A stretch of DNA of 64,000 bases from Ruoffia sp044336205 (GTDB taxonomy: Bacteria > Bacillota > Bacilli > Lactobacillales > Aerococcaceae). Every line of letters starts with the position of its first letter. Position 1 is the first letter of the stretch. Location of the stretch: contig CP172318.1 in assembly GCA_044336205.1 (NCBI GenBank), forward strand, positions 496,001-560,000, written 5' to 3'. Both the position numbers and the translations under genes were made by a program. A model generated the notes under the pieces. That model made no database searches. It was not told the origin of the DNA and was given only the letters and a program-made list of their open reading frames with translations. Shown here in pieces: positions 45,448-54,322 of the stretch.

Positions 45448-45947
45448 TTACAGTCTGAATCTAAGTATAAAATTATACCTGGATTTTGTTATACAATTAT
45501 TTTTGTTTTCTGAATAGGTAGCCATCGCATCTCTCATGAACTCAGCTAAACCCTCACTAAATTGTTCAATATTTTTAGTGAAGCGTGTATCTGCCATATA
45601 CAATTCACCAAGCCCCTTGAAGGTGGCAAGCGAGTAGTGGTGCCCCATGGAGTTCTGGTACACATACCAGTCATGGATTTTAACTTGAGCTTTCTTTGAA
45701 TCTGCAGGTAAGTGACTGATCGCTAATAAATCAATAAAGACTAGGTTAAATTGGTCTTTGTAGAATTGAGTCATCTTTGATGCTGTTTCATTTGCTTTGT
45801 CAACAGCTTCGTCTCCCCAAAGTTTTCATGCTTCTTATTTGTGAGGATTACTACCGAAGTCGAACCCTTTGAATTTGTCATTGTTTGTCATTACGATATC
45901 ACCTTTTAAATGTTGGATACTTTTAGTGACGGTCGCAATCTTATCCA
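45448..45947 (-). pseudogene. Broken MerR/TipA-type regulator (TipAS antibiotic-recognition domain)
   Basis: Reading leftward from about 45947, one frame gives LDKIATVTKSIQHLKGDIV, then MTNNDKFKGFDFGSNPHK, a TAA, a TGA, and then KLWGDEAVDKANE leading into the open frame from 45774. TFKGLGELYMADTRFTKN and EGLAEFMRDAMATY are TipAS hallmarks. The MerR HTH is missing and the last 20 residues do not fit the family, so the gene has lost its N-terminus and carries two stops. It marks the right edge of the phage-type island. Confidence 0.8.
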
Positions 45948-45952
45948 GAAAA

Positions 45953-46023
45953 AAATAAAACCGACCTAAGTCGATTTATCACAATGACTTTCTAAGTCTG
46001 TGATAATCCAAAGGGTCGGTTTT
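45953..46023. terminator. Bidirectional terminator at the PspA operon end
   Basis: AAAACCGACC (45957-45966) pairs with GGGTCGGTTTT further right, with inner pairing CAATGACTTTC...; A and T runs flank both sides. Confidence 0.7.
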
Positions 46024-46057
46024 GTTTGATTTAATTTAAAATTATATGTTAATAATA

Positions 46058-46753
46058 TTATTCGCTATCGTCAGTCGATAAACCCATCTCGCGTTTCATA
46101 CGAGTTAATTCATCTTCAACCGCCGCAGAAGAGTTGGCAGCGTACTTAGATTCTAATTCAGATGCTTCATCAACGGGTGCTGTATTTAATTCTGACATGG
46201 CGTTCGCTTCATCTAACATACGATTGGCTTTTTCCTCCATACGTTCAAAGCTTGAGGTTGCACTCTTAGATTTGTTAGCAGAGGCTGATGCTTTATTAAT
46301 TGTTTCTTGTGTCTTAGCGACAGACATCTTACCTTTAATCATTGCACGACGTTGACGTAATGTGTCAATATCTTTAGCAAGTTTATCGTGCATCTCACGC
46401 ATTTTCACGGCATTTTCATGAGCAGCAGCGTAAGCTGAAGCAAGTCCAGCTCCAACACTTTCGATTTCTTGTTTTTTTGCTAAGAAGATACGAGCATCAT
46501 CATCGTTACCAGCTTCTAAAGCTTTCTTAGCTAGTTGTTCGTATTTTTTGACATCTGCTTCGTTTTGATCTACTTCACGTTTTGTACGAGTTTCTTCGGC
46601 CATCACGCTCGCTGTACTTTCCTTCACTTCAGCTAAGTCATCCATCATGTTGCGTAAGTATTGGTCAATCATTTTCTCCGGATCTTCCATGCGGTCGATT
46701 ACTGCGTTAATGTTTGCGCTAATAATATCAGTAAAACGATCTAAAATTGCCAT
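46058..46753 (-). CDS. pspA: PspA/IM30 family protein
   Basis: A 231-aa coiled-coil protein of typical family length. The N-terminal amphipathic region MAILDRFTDIISANINAVIDRMEDPEKMIDQYLRN and the following long helices identify PspA/IM30/LiaH. It coats or stabilises the membrane under envelope stress. AAAGGAG precedes the ATG. It is encoded 26 bases after the TPM-domain gene in the same direction, so the two probably form an envelope-stress operon. Confidence 0.9.
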   Translation of the reverse strand: MAILDRFTDIISANINAVIDRMEDPEKMIDQYLRNMMDDLAEVKESTASVMAEETRTKREVDQNEADVKKYEQLAKKALEAGNDDDARIFLAKKQEIESVGAGLASAYAAAHENAVKMREMHDKLAKDIDTLRQRRAMIKGKMSVAKTQETINKASASANKSKSATSSFERMEEKANRMLDEANAMSELNTAPVDEASELESKYAANSSAAVEDELTRMKREMGLSTDDSE

Positions 46754-46779
46754 AATAATTCTCCTTTTTATATATGAAT

Positions 46780-47838
46780 TTATTCTGTATCGTCGCTATA
46801 TTTTTTTGCTAATTCGTCTGCTTCTGACTGGGTTCCAAAAGTATCAAGTGGCTTATTTAACATATCTTCTGTCCGCTTGGCTTCAATGGCTTCTTGTTCT
46901 TTACGTTTCCGCCACCATAAGAAGAGAATTCCTACAATGACAGCACCTGCAATAACAATAATAACGGTAATCCAAGGAGACCTGGTTACTTCCATAATGC
47001 GATCTGCCGCATCAGTAAAGGACTTACTGAAGAATTCGGAAGTGTTCAAGCTCGTATCGTAATAATAACGATCAACATAATCGAGTAGAATGTCCGCGGC
47101 TTCAGTGTCAATCACGGTCTTCGCTTGAGTTCCTGTCACATAATAAGTGATGTAATTGTTTGGTGTCCCTTCGTAAAACATAAGCAGCAAGTGTGCTTCG
47201 TCTGTAAAGAGCTCATCATACATCTCATTAGCAAAATCTTCAACTTGAGACATTGTCGCGTAATTTGAACCATTAATTTCTGTCGTGATATAAACATGAG
47301 GTTGAACTCCAGTCTTATCATAGAAATATTCAAGTCCATCATTCAAGATAGTTTGACTTTCCACCCAACCGGCATCATCTGTAAAGTAGTCAGTCTCATT
47401 CACCTCACCAGCCGGAAGTGCTTGTCGTTCAACTGTTGAGCGAGTTATCGAGTTACTAGAACTAGAGTTACCAGATGTACCAAAAAGATTAGGAACTACG
47501 AATACTACAACAATAGCTAGGACAAGGAGAACTATTGCAGTTGTTCCACAACCACTTCCTCCGCCACCATTGTTGAAGCTAGGTCCTCCCCCATAGTAAG
47601 TACGTCTTCGACGAGTTCGACCGAACATCGGTCCCATGAATATATTAGGTCCGCTCGAATAACTACGATTACCACGATTTGATCCCCAGGAACTACTACT
47701 CCCTCGACTACTGCTGCCGAATGAACCACCACCGCGTCCGCCGAAACTACTTCTTCCACCGCCTCCTCGAGAACCGCCGAAGCCACCGCCGCGACTACCG
47801 CCGCCACCGCCACCTCCACGGCCTCCTCCTCGTGCCAT
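46780..47838 (-). CDS. TPM-domain membrane protein with Gly/Ser/Arg-rich N-terminus
   Basis: A 352-aa protein. The first 95 residues are almost only Gly, Arg, Ser, Phe and Asn. A membrane segment lies near 102-120. The TPM domain (DDAGWVESQTILNDGLEYFY, PHVYITTEI, ITYYVTGTQAKTVID) lies outside and a second helix lies near 298-316 (PWITVIIVIAGAVIVGILF), followed by a charged cytosolic tail. The frame starts at 47844, but GAGGG spaced six bases from ATG 47838 favours that start. PspA follows, suggesting a PspA partner in membrane maintenance. Confidence 0.75.
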   Translation of the reverse strand: MARGGGRGGGGGGGSRGGGFGGSRGGGGRSSFGGRGGGSFGSSSRGSSSSWGSNRGNRSYSSGPNIFMGPMFGRTRRRRTYYGGGPSFNNGGGGSGCGTTAIVLLVLAIVVVFVVPNLFGTSGNSSSSNSITRSTVERQALPAGEVNETDYFTDDAGWVESQTILNDGLEYFYDKTGVQPHVYITTEINGSNYATMSQVEDFANEMYDELFTDEAHLLLMFYEGTPNNYITYYVTGTQAKTVIDTEAADILLDYVDRYYYDTSLNTSEFFSKSFTDAADRIMEVTRSPWITVIIVIAGAVIVGILFLWWRKRKEQEAIEAKRTEDMLNKPLDTFGTQSEADELAKKYSDDTE

Positions 47839-47963
47839 GAGCATCCCTCATTTCTTTAATGTAATAACATTGCGATTATCTGTTTTTAATATACCATAAA
47901 ACGTTTGCATCAATCAATTTAGAAGGCTTTTGCAAATCATTGTAATGAGTAAGTTGAATTATG

Positions 47964-48178
47964 TGGAATAATGGCACTTGAAAGTTCCGGTTAGGTTGCG
48001 TTAAGCGGAACAATGAGATTTGAAAGTTCCGGGTAGAGCGTGTAAAGCGGAACAATGAGATTTGAAAGTTCCGGGTAAGTCGTGTAAGTCGGAACAATGA
48101 GATTCGAAAGTTCCGGGTAGAGCGTGTAAAGCGGAACAATGAGATTCGAAAGTTCCGGGTAAGTTGTGTTAAGCGAAC
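47964..48178. repeat. 42-bp tandem repeat array 2, five units
   Basis: Units begin at 47964 (degenerate), 48006, 48048, 48090 and 48132, exactly 42 bases apart, and a stub follows at 48174. The consensus is CGGAACAATGAGATT then YGAAAGTTCCG, followed by GGTAGAGCGTGTAAAG. It occupies the divergent intergenic region between the TPM-domain gene and the NERD gene, so it may overlap their upstream regulatory DNA. Confidence 0.9.
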
Positions 48179-48361
48179 GATTGTGTGTTTAAAAGACTAA
48201 GTAGGTGACTCTATGCGGACGAATGAAGGAATCAGTAAACATTATAGAATTTCAAAGCTCCTTTTTGAAACAATACTCTTTAGTAAAATTTAATAATGGA
48301 ATTCGGCCTAAAATGTGTATATATAGATGAGAGATAATTACAACATAGATGGAGGTATTAC

Positions 48362-49288
48362 ATGAAAAAGAGTCATGAGTTAATTCAATTAGAGATTTGT
48401 GAGCGACGAGGGATAATTTTAGATAAAGAAATGGAAAGTCGCTTATATAATTTGAGGAAGGGATTCAAAGGGGAGTCTACTGTTTATCAATGGTTTCAGA
48501 AATATTCTAAACAAAAAATTCACATTATCAATGATTATTGGTTCTATCATGGTAAGAACATGCAAGTAGATCTATTAATTATATTGGAAAATCGTTGGAT
48601 TGTTGTTGAGGTCAAAAATTATTATGGTTATTTTGAATATCGGGAATACGAATGTTATTTAAATGGACAATTGATGAGTGACAATCATTTCAACCAACTT
48701 GCTCATCGAACTCAGAGGCTACAACATATAGCGAATGAATTAAATTCAAACATCAAAGTAGAGTCAATCATGGTGTTTATTGATGAGCATTGCGATGTGT
48801 ACATTGAATCGGAAATCTCAACAAAAGTTATTCAAAGACATCAATTAAAATTCTACATAGAATCAATAACTAACTCTGAACAGCAAAGTGGTCGCGTACC
48901 ATATATAAACCAGATTGCAGGACATCTAGAAAAATATAAAATCGCCTCACCATTTCAACCCAAATTAATTAGTGATGCCCTAGAATATAATGCGTTACGC
49001 ACTGGGATAAATTGTGCAAAATGTCAAAGTTACTATATATCAATTGCCTATCAATCAGTGAGGTGTCATGACTGTGGGCATCGTGAATATAAAAAGTTAG
49101 TAGTATCAAGATTGGCAGTAGAATTATGTTATATTCATTACTATCATCCAGAAAAGATTACGACCAAGGCAATACATGAATTATGTGGAAGGGGTATAAG
49201 CAAAAGGATAATACGAAAAGTGATGTCTAATCAATATCCTCGAATAGGCAGAGGTGCAAATACATATTATGACATTAAACTTGATTAA
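48362..49288 (+). CDS. NERD-domain nuclease-related protein with C-terminal zinc ribbon
   Basis: A 308-aa protein. The NERD domain has Glu38 in KGEST, Asp70 in MQVDLLIIL and VVEVKNY with Glu83 and Lys85, the E-D-ExK layout of Mrr-like nuclease folds. A C-terminal zinc ribbon has Cys218, Cys221, Cys235 and Cys238. The end (ITTKAIHELCGRGISKRIIRKV) may be an HTH. It is encoded alone, between two 42-bp repeat arrays. DNA processing is inferred from the fold; the biological role is unknown. Confidence 0.75.
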   Translation: MKKSHELIQLEICERRGIILDKEMESRLYNLRKGFKGESTVYQWFQKYSKQKIHIINDYWFYHGKNMQVDLLIILENRWIVVEVKNYYGYFEYREYECYLNGQLMSDNHFNQLAHRTQRLQHIANELNSNIKVESIMVFIDEHCDVYIESEISTKVIQRHQLKFYIESITNSEQQSGRVPYINQIAGHLEKYKIASPFQPKLISDALEYNALRTGINCAKCQSYYISIAYQSVRCHDCGHREYKKLVVSRLAVELCYIHYYHPEKITTKAIHELCGRGISKRIIRKVMSNQYPRIGRGANTYYDIKLD

Positions 49289-49457
49289 ATATTATCATCA
49301 TTGTACGAACACCAAGTAGTCCAAATTCATAAAGAAGATTCGCTCGTGGAGTGAATCGATAATAACTACAAAATACTCAAGCTAAGTGTCAATATAATCG
49401 TCATTAACAGAAATAATCTTGATTTTTTGAGAGAAAATTGTAGTTGCTTTCGTCAGT

Positions 49458-49793
49458 CGGACCAATGAGCTCCCAAAGTTCCTAGCAGAGCGTGTAAGTC
49501 GGACCAATGGGATCCCAAAGTTCCTAGCAGAGCGTGTAAGTCGGACCAATGGGATCCCAAAGTTCCTAGCAGAGCGTGTAAGTCGGACCAATGGGATCCC
49601 AAAGTTCCGGTCAAAGTGTTTAAAGCGGAACAATGAGATTCGAAAGTTCCGGATAGAGTGTGTAAAGCGGACCAATGGGATCCCAAAGTTCCTAGCAGAG
49701 TGTTTAAAGCGGACCAATGAGCTCCCAAAGTTCCGGTCAGAGCGTTTAAAGCGGAACAATGAGATTCGAAAGTTCCGAGTAGACCACATGACC
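49458..49793. repeat. 42-bp tandem repeat array 3, eight units
   Basis: Units begin at 49458, 49500, 49542, 49584, 49626, 49668, 49710 and 49752, an invariant 42-base period. Two unit types alternate irregularly: GGACCAATGGGATCCCAAAGTTCC, in which TGGGATCCCA is a perfect palindrome, and the GGAAC...GAGATTCGAAAG type also found in array 2. Linkers are close to TAGCAGAGCGTGTAAGT. It lies in the convergent region after the NERD gene. Confidence 0.9.
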
Positions 49794-49848
49794 TAGAAAA
49801 ATGAACAAAAATGCAGTTAGCTTCCCCAAAACACCACTAGACTCAAAG

Positions 49849-49882
49849 AAAAATAAGCCAGTGACTCTAAAAATCGCTGGCT
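49849..49882 (-). terminator. Intrinsic terminator of the hydrolase/acyltransferase/DUF6320 operon
   Basis: Read leftward, AGCCAGCGA pairs with TCACTGGCT, followed by TATTTTT. Confidence 0.75.
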
Positions 49883-49899
49883 CCTACGCCTACCTACTC

Positions 49900-50571
49900 T
49901 TATATAAAAGTTCGTTTCTTAATTTCTGCCCAGATGACACTGCCTCGAGTGATGAGCATAATAATTAACATAATGAGGCCGAGTCCAATCGAGATTAGCG
50001 AGGGGATTCTGTTGGTTGTCCAACCGAGTAGTAGGAATATAATCGGCGTTAAACTAAGAATCTCAGCGGCTACCCAATAGAGAACATAATCACCAGCTTT
50101 CAAGCGAGTGAAGCGGGCAGTGATGAACATGGCAATTAAGACTGAGCTACAGATAATTGGTATAGCATATGTCAATGACCAACGCGACCATCCTGTTAGG
50201 TAATCAATATAGACACTTAAGAATGACAGTGTTACTAAAAGATACAATAAGCTTTTTGCTAAGTTACGTCGTTTACGAATCAGTATCAATACGGCTAGCC
50301 ACATGCTGACGAGGCCGAAGATAGCGGTTTGCAGCCATAGTATCTCGCCGCGATAGAAGAAACCAATCGCTAACATGACAATCACGAAGACAATCGAGAG
50401 AACAATAAGTAATTGTGTTAATGAACGACGATTGAATTGCAGTGGCACATCAGGGTATGAACTTGATACGACGGGGTCAGCTGTAACTAGTTCATTATGA
50501 CAAAGAGGGCATATTTCCCAGTCCCCTTTGATATTGGCTTGGCAATGTTGGCACCTACGCATGCGAATCAT
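49900..50571 (-). CDS. DUF6320-type zinc-ribbon membrane protein
   Basis: A 223-aa protein. An N-terminal zinc ribbon (CQHCQAN then CPLCHNELV) is followed by six hydrophobic segments. This combination, placed after an acyltransferase and an alpha/beta hydrolase, matches DUF6320 proteins of Lactobacillales. It overlaps the acyltransferase gene by 17 bases. The role is unknown; a membrane partner for lipid or ester metabolism is an inference from context. Confidence 0.65.
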   Translation of the reverse strand: MIRMRRCQHCQANIKGDWEICPLCHNELVTADPVVSSSYPDVPLQFNRRSLTQLLIVLSIVFVIVMLAIGFFYRGEILWLQTAIFGLVSMWLAVLILIRKRRNLAKSLLYLLVTLSFLSVYIDYLTGWSRWSLTYAIPIICSSVLIAMFITARFTRLKAGDYVLYWVAAEILSLTPIIFLLLGWTTNRIPSLISIGLGLIMLIIMLITRGSVIWAEIKKRTFI

Positions 50572-51946
50572 CTCCTAACTCATCTTCACTCACCTTATTA
50601 ACTGTCATAGTCACAGGAATATTCATATTAGTAAGCTGGCGAACATAATGCCGGTAGATATCTGTTTCAACAAAGGGTGAAGTGAAACTAATCGTTAACA
50701 CATCATTGTGGCTAATTGCACACCACTGAGGCCGCACGGCAATGGTATGAAAGTAGACTTGGTGAATATAATCATCAATAAGGTCTGGGAATTTTACGAG
50801 GCCTAAGTTGGAAATCGCAAACGTTAACTTTCGGTTGTTCAAGTAGTTAGCGAATTTTAAACCTAAGTCTTTAATTGGACGTAAGATAATCCGGCTCAAA
50901 GGATGATATTCAAAGTAGATCAGCCGGCTTAACCAATTTTCTAAGTTTTCTTTTTGAAGTTGTGGTTCGAACTCTTCTTTCAAGACTTGGCAAATCTCCT
51001 CAATACTGTTGGCCTTATCTGGTTGGTAAGTATATTCTAAACGGGTTACTGCAAAGAAATTCCTTGACGATGTTGATGGGAAGAATTGTCTCAAGTTAAC
51101 GGGTACTGACACTGCCATCGTCTCATCCCCTTGAAAGTCCGGTGCTGCTTTGCGAATGGATTCCATGAAGAGTGCTGTCAGATAGATGGTTAAGGAGACA
51201 TTGATTTCCTTGGCTTTCTTAATAACATCTGCAACTGGCATCTCTAGTTCAACAAGTCGAGGACGGTAATCAGCTGTATAAGTTCCACTATAACGGTAGA
51301 CTTTCTTAGCAGGCTTAAAATGTTCGACTTGTGGCGACAGGAATTTCTTAGCACCGGCACCAACAACTGAACTAATATTTTTCAAAGCAGATTGAGCTGA
51401 GCGAGCAAAACTTTGTGGATTTCGATTCCTAAAGTGACGTTCAAAGCTATCTTCACTTGATAAGTCGTGGTCATAGGCAGAAATCTGAATATCTTCGGGT
51501 GCTAATTCCTCGTGAGTCCGTTGAATATACTCAGTCAGCAAGTCTTGGAAAAACCACATGGCACCTGTCCCGTCTGATAAGACGTGAAAGACTTCTAAAC
51601 TAATACGCTTCTTCCAATAAGTTACTCTGAATAAGAGGTTGCGTCGGTCAAAGTAATAAAGTGGCTTACAAGGAATGTCTGTATCCAATTGAACTTTAGG
51701 TTTTAGATCACTTTCTTCAAGATAGTACCAGAAGAAGCCACGTCTTAAGACACTATGGTAGAGGATATTCTGTTCGTAGACTTTGTTCAACGCTTGTTGC
51801 AAGTGGTCAGGGTCAACAGTATCTCTTACCTCACAACTAAGTCGAAAGACTTTACTATCACGGTTAGACATAGCTGCTAAGAAAATATTCGAAGCATTGT
51901 CTAGTCGTACCCACTTCTTATGTGGGTTTGTGGTAGTTTGTTCCAT
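50555..51946 (-). CDS. Condensation-domain / alcohol acetyltransferase-like acyltransferase
   Basis: A 463-aa protein of the condensation/AATase superfamily. The active-site motif HHxxxDG appears as EVFHVLSDGTGAM with one His; VSVPVNLRQFFPS is the second family landmark. Such stand-alone domains move acyl groups between CoA-like donors and alcohols or amines. It sits between the alpha/beta hydrolase and DUF6320 genes in one operon; the spacer to the hydrolase is 16 bases. The substrate is unknown. Confidence 0.7.
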   Translation of the reverse strand: MEQTTTNPHKKWVRLDNASNIFLAAMSNRDSKVFRLSCEVRDTVDPDHLQQALNKVYEQNILYHSVLRRGFFWYYLEESDLKPKVQLDTDIPCKPLYYFDRRNLLFRVTYWKKRISLEVFHVLSDGTGAMWFFQDLLTEYIQRTHEELAPEDIQISAYDHDLSSEDSFERHFRNRNPQSFARSAQSALKNISSVVGAGAKKFLSPQVEHFKPAKKVYRYSGTYTADYRPRLVELEMPVADVIKKAKEINVSLTIYLTALFMESIRKAAPDFQGDETMAVSVPVNLRQFFPSTSSRNFFAVTRLEYTYQPDKANSIEEICQVLKEEFEPQLQKENLENWLSRLIYFEYHPLSRIILRPIKDLGLKFANYLNNRKLTFAISNLGLVKFPDLIDDYIHQVYFHTIAVRPQWCAISHNDVLTISFTSPFVETDIYRHYVRQLTNMNIPVTMTVNKVSEDELGDDSHA

Positions 51947-51962
51947 GTTGACACCTCGCTTT

Positions 51963-52886
51963 CTAATGATTGTTTAGAAAATCAGTCATTAATTGGTAAG
52001 TTAGGTCAATGCTATCATCATTAATTGGACTGAATAAAAAGTTATGGACCGTGTTATTAATCCGGTACATCTCCACCTCATTACCTGCTTCTTCCAATAA
52101 GTAACCGTAAAATTCTCCCTCATCACGCAAAGGGTCATATTCCGAAGAGATAATTAGAGTATTTGGTTGATGAGTAAAATCCCTAGATAATAAAGGTGCA
52201 ATATAAGGAGAAGGACGTTTAGATATATCGGGTTCATACATCTCCATATATTCCTGCATTTTCTTGGCTGTTAATCCAAAGTCTTGGCCATTTTCCTCCA
52301 CACTTTTAAAAGGTGATTCACTATCATGGCGCCAGTAAGTCACGGGATTAATTAGTATTTGTTTGGCAGGTAAAGGAACACCCTGGTCGCGTAACTTTAA
52401 TGATACAGCCGCCGCCAGATTTGCACCGGCTGAGTTTCCCATAATGGTTAATTTAACAGATGAATGATTCCCACTGTATCCAGAATTTGCTAAAAGGAGC
52501 TTGGCGATATAATAGCAATCATCAAAGCCCTGAGGATAGGGATGTTCTGGTGCTTTGCGGTAATCAACAGACAAGACAACTCGGCCAGTCTCTTCAGCCA
52601 ATCGACTACAATCTCTTGTATAAGTGTCAATATCACCAAGGACCCAGCCACCACCATGGAAGAAAAGAATGATTTCTTCGCTGCGTTGGTGTTTAGGGTG
52701 GAAGATTCTCACGGGAATCTCATGGGTTCTATCCGCTGATTGAATCATCCGGTCAAAAAAGTGAAATTTCTCCTTAGAAGGGGAGACGAACGCTTTTTGA
52801 AGTTGTCGTACGAATTGATAGGATTCCTTCATATTAATAATGGGCGAGGATATTAGTTTAAGCCCTATACGTGTAAAAATATTCAT
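51963..52886 (-). CDS. Alpha/beta hydrolase, hormone-sensitive-lipase type esterase
   Basis: A 307-aa carboxylesterase. The oxyanion-hole motif is FFHGGGWVLGD, the nucleophile elbow GNSAGAN, the Asp in SSEYDPLRDEGE and the catalytic His in VHNFLF. It is the first gene of a three-gene operon with an acyltransferase and a DUF6320 membrane protein, so it may remove or hydrolyse the ester that the partner makes. No signal peptide was seen. Confidence 0.82.
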   Translation of the reverse strand: MNIFTRIGLKLISSPIINMKESYQFVRQLQKAFVSPSKEKFHFFDRMIQSADRTHEIPVRIFHPKHQRSEEIILFFHGGGWVLGDIDTYTRDCSRLAEETGRVVLSVDYRKAPEHPYPQGFDDCYYIAKLLLANSGYSGNHSSVKLTIMGNSAGANLAAAVSLKLRDQGVPLPAKQILINPVTYWRHDSESPFKSVEENGQDFGLTAKKMQEYMEMYEPDISKRPSPYIAPLLSRDFTHQPNTLIISSEYDPLRDEGEFYGYLLEEAGNEVEMYRINNTVHNFLFSPINDDSIDLTYQLMTDFLNNH

Positions 52887-52991
52887 AGTTTACCTCATTA
52901 ATCGATAGTTTAAATTGTTAGATAGCTATTATCATCTGGCTACATTATATAATAAAGGATAAAAAATATCTTTAAAAGGATTAGCCCCATA

Positions 52992-53026
52992 CAAAAACCC
53001 AGGCTTGCTAGGCTACAAGTCTGGGT
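52992..53026 (-). terminator. Intrinsic terminator after the FMN-binding-like gene
   Basis: Read leftward, ACCCAGACTTG pairs with CAAGCCTGGGT and is followed by TTTTG. Confidence 0.8.
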
Positions 53027-53085
53027 CGATTGGTTATTTACTACTTTATTGGAAGTATTTGTTTTTGGCTAGTTGTCTAAATTAA

Positions 53086-54141
53086 TTATTGGTTAGCTAC
53101 GTCTACGATAGCTTGTAGGTAACCTGATGTATCAGATAATGTTGAACCTGATACAACGTCTGCTACATTGCCTTCTTCGCCCAAGCCTTGTAATTCAGCA
53201 ATAGCTTCTTCTAATTCAGCGATGGTCTTACCAGCTGTGAAGTCTGTAATAGCTTTAATATTATCAGCGTAAGCTGTTGTTGAACCAGCAATGTCAGTCA
53301 TTAATGCTGAATACTCGTCTGAGTTTTGTACTTTAGAGATTAATGTTACACCTTCAGCGTAATTTTCTCCAAAAGCAGCGTCAGAGTTAGGTACACCTGT
53401 CCATTGGTCACCTTCAACGAATTGGAATTCATCGATTGTAGATGCTACAACTGTATCACCATCAACAACAGCTGTTACGATTGCGAATGATTGGTCACCG
53501 TGAGGTGCTGCTACAGTTTGTTTTAATTCTAAGTTTGCTGCATCTGCATCTGATCCAGCGAATTCAATCCCATCATTAGCTGCATCGATAATAGCTTGTA
53601 AGTATCCTGCTGAGTCGACTAAAGTTGCACCTGAGATAACGTCAGAAACATTACCTTCTTCACCTAAATCATTAAGGGCTGTAATACCTTCTTCGATTTC
53701 TGCAACTGTCTTACCTTTAGCGAATTCTTCGATCGCATCTAAGTTATCTGAATAAGCAACTGTTGATTCAGCCAATTCAGTCATTAATGCAGAATATCCT
53801 TCGCTGTCTTCGCGTTTACTAATTAGTTTGAATCCTTCAGCCGAACCTTCTCCAAATGTTGCATCAGAGTTTGGAACTCCTGTCCAGTCATCACCTTCAA
53901 CGAATTGGAATTCATCAATTTGAGCGTCAACAATCACATCACCTTGCATTACAACAGTAACTGATGCGAATGATTTGTCACCGTGAGGTGCTAAGTAAGC
54001 AATTTTTACTGTTGTTGGTTCTTGAGCTTGAACAACAACAGGGTTGTTAAATGATAATGTATTGTTCACTGGTGAACTTACAGATAAAGCAATCGAACTA
54101 GCTGATAATAGTACTAATGGTAACAAAAATTTTCTTTTCAT
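53086..54141 (-). CDS. Secreted protein with two tandem FMN-binding-like domains
   Basis: A 351-aa exported protein. The signal peptide runs to about AQA/E at residue 40, with no lipobox Cys. Two repeats of about 145 residues follow (45-188 and 206-350), each with APHGDKSFA- or APHGDQSFA-like starts, EFQFVEGDxWTGVPNSDA, and near the end SGATLVDSAGYLQAI or SGSTLSDTSGYLQAI. The S-G-A/S-T motif with Thr173 or Thr334 resembles the covalent FMN site of flavin-carrier domains such as Listeria PplA. An extracellular electron-transfer role is inferred. It is monocistronic. Confidence 0.6.
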   Translation of the reverse strand: MKRKFLLPLVLLSASSIALSVSSPVNNTLSFNNPVVVQAQEPTTVKIAYLAPHGDKSFASVTVVMQGDVIVDAQIDEFQFVEGDDWTGVPNSDATFGEGSAEGFKLISKREDSEGYSALMTELAESTVAYSDNLDAIEEFAKGKTVAEIEEGITALNDLGEEGNVSDVISGATLVDSAGYLQAIIDAANDGIEFAGSDADAANLELKQTVAAPHGDQSFAIVTAVVDGDTVVASTIDEFQFVEGDQWTGVPNSDAAFGENYAEGVTLISKVQNSDEYSALMTDIAGSTTAYADNIKAITDFTAGKTIAELEEAIAELQGLGEEGNVADVVSGSTLSDTSGYLQAIVDVANQ

Positions 54142-54322
54142 GAAAAATCCTCCTTGTTCTTTGAGTATATATTAACATGGAATATAATAAAATGCACGTT
54201 AAATTATACCGTTTTCATAAAAAATATTTATTAATTCTCTATCGTACTCATGAATTACTAATTAGGAGATAGGCTTTGGGTTTGTTAAGATAGATAGGAA
54301 TATAATATTGGAGGAATTTAAA

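Noticed and set aside
45249..45480. Second attachment site copying the tRNA-Leu 3' end
   Set aside because: No stretch resembling the tRNA end was found at the right edge of the island.
49382..49793. Long open frames across the 42-bp arrays (also near 19637-19934 and 47876-48139) giving 14-residue protein repeats
   Set aside because: A 42-base unit is a multiple of three and lacks stops, so several frames stay open on both strands. No ribosome sites or consistent starts exist and the linkers vary, so these are not treated as genes.
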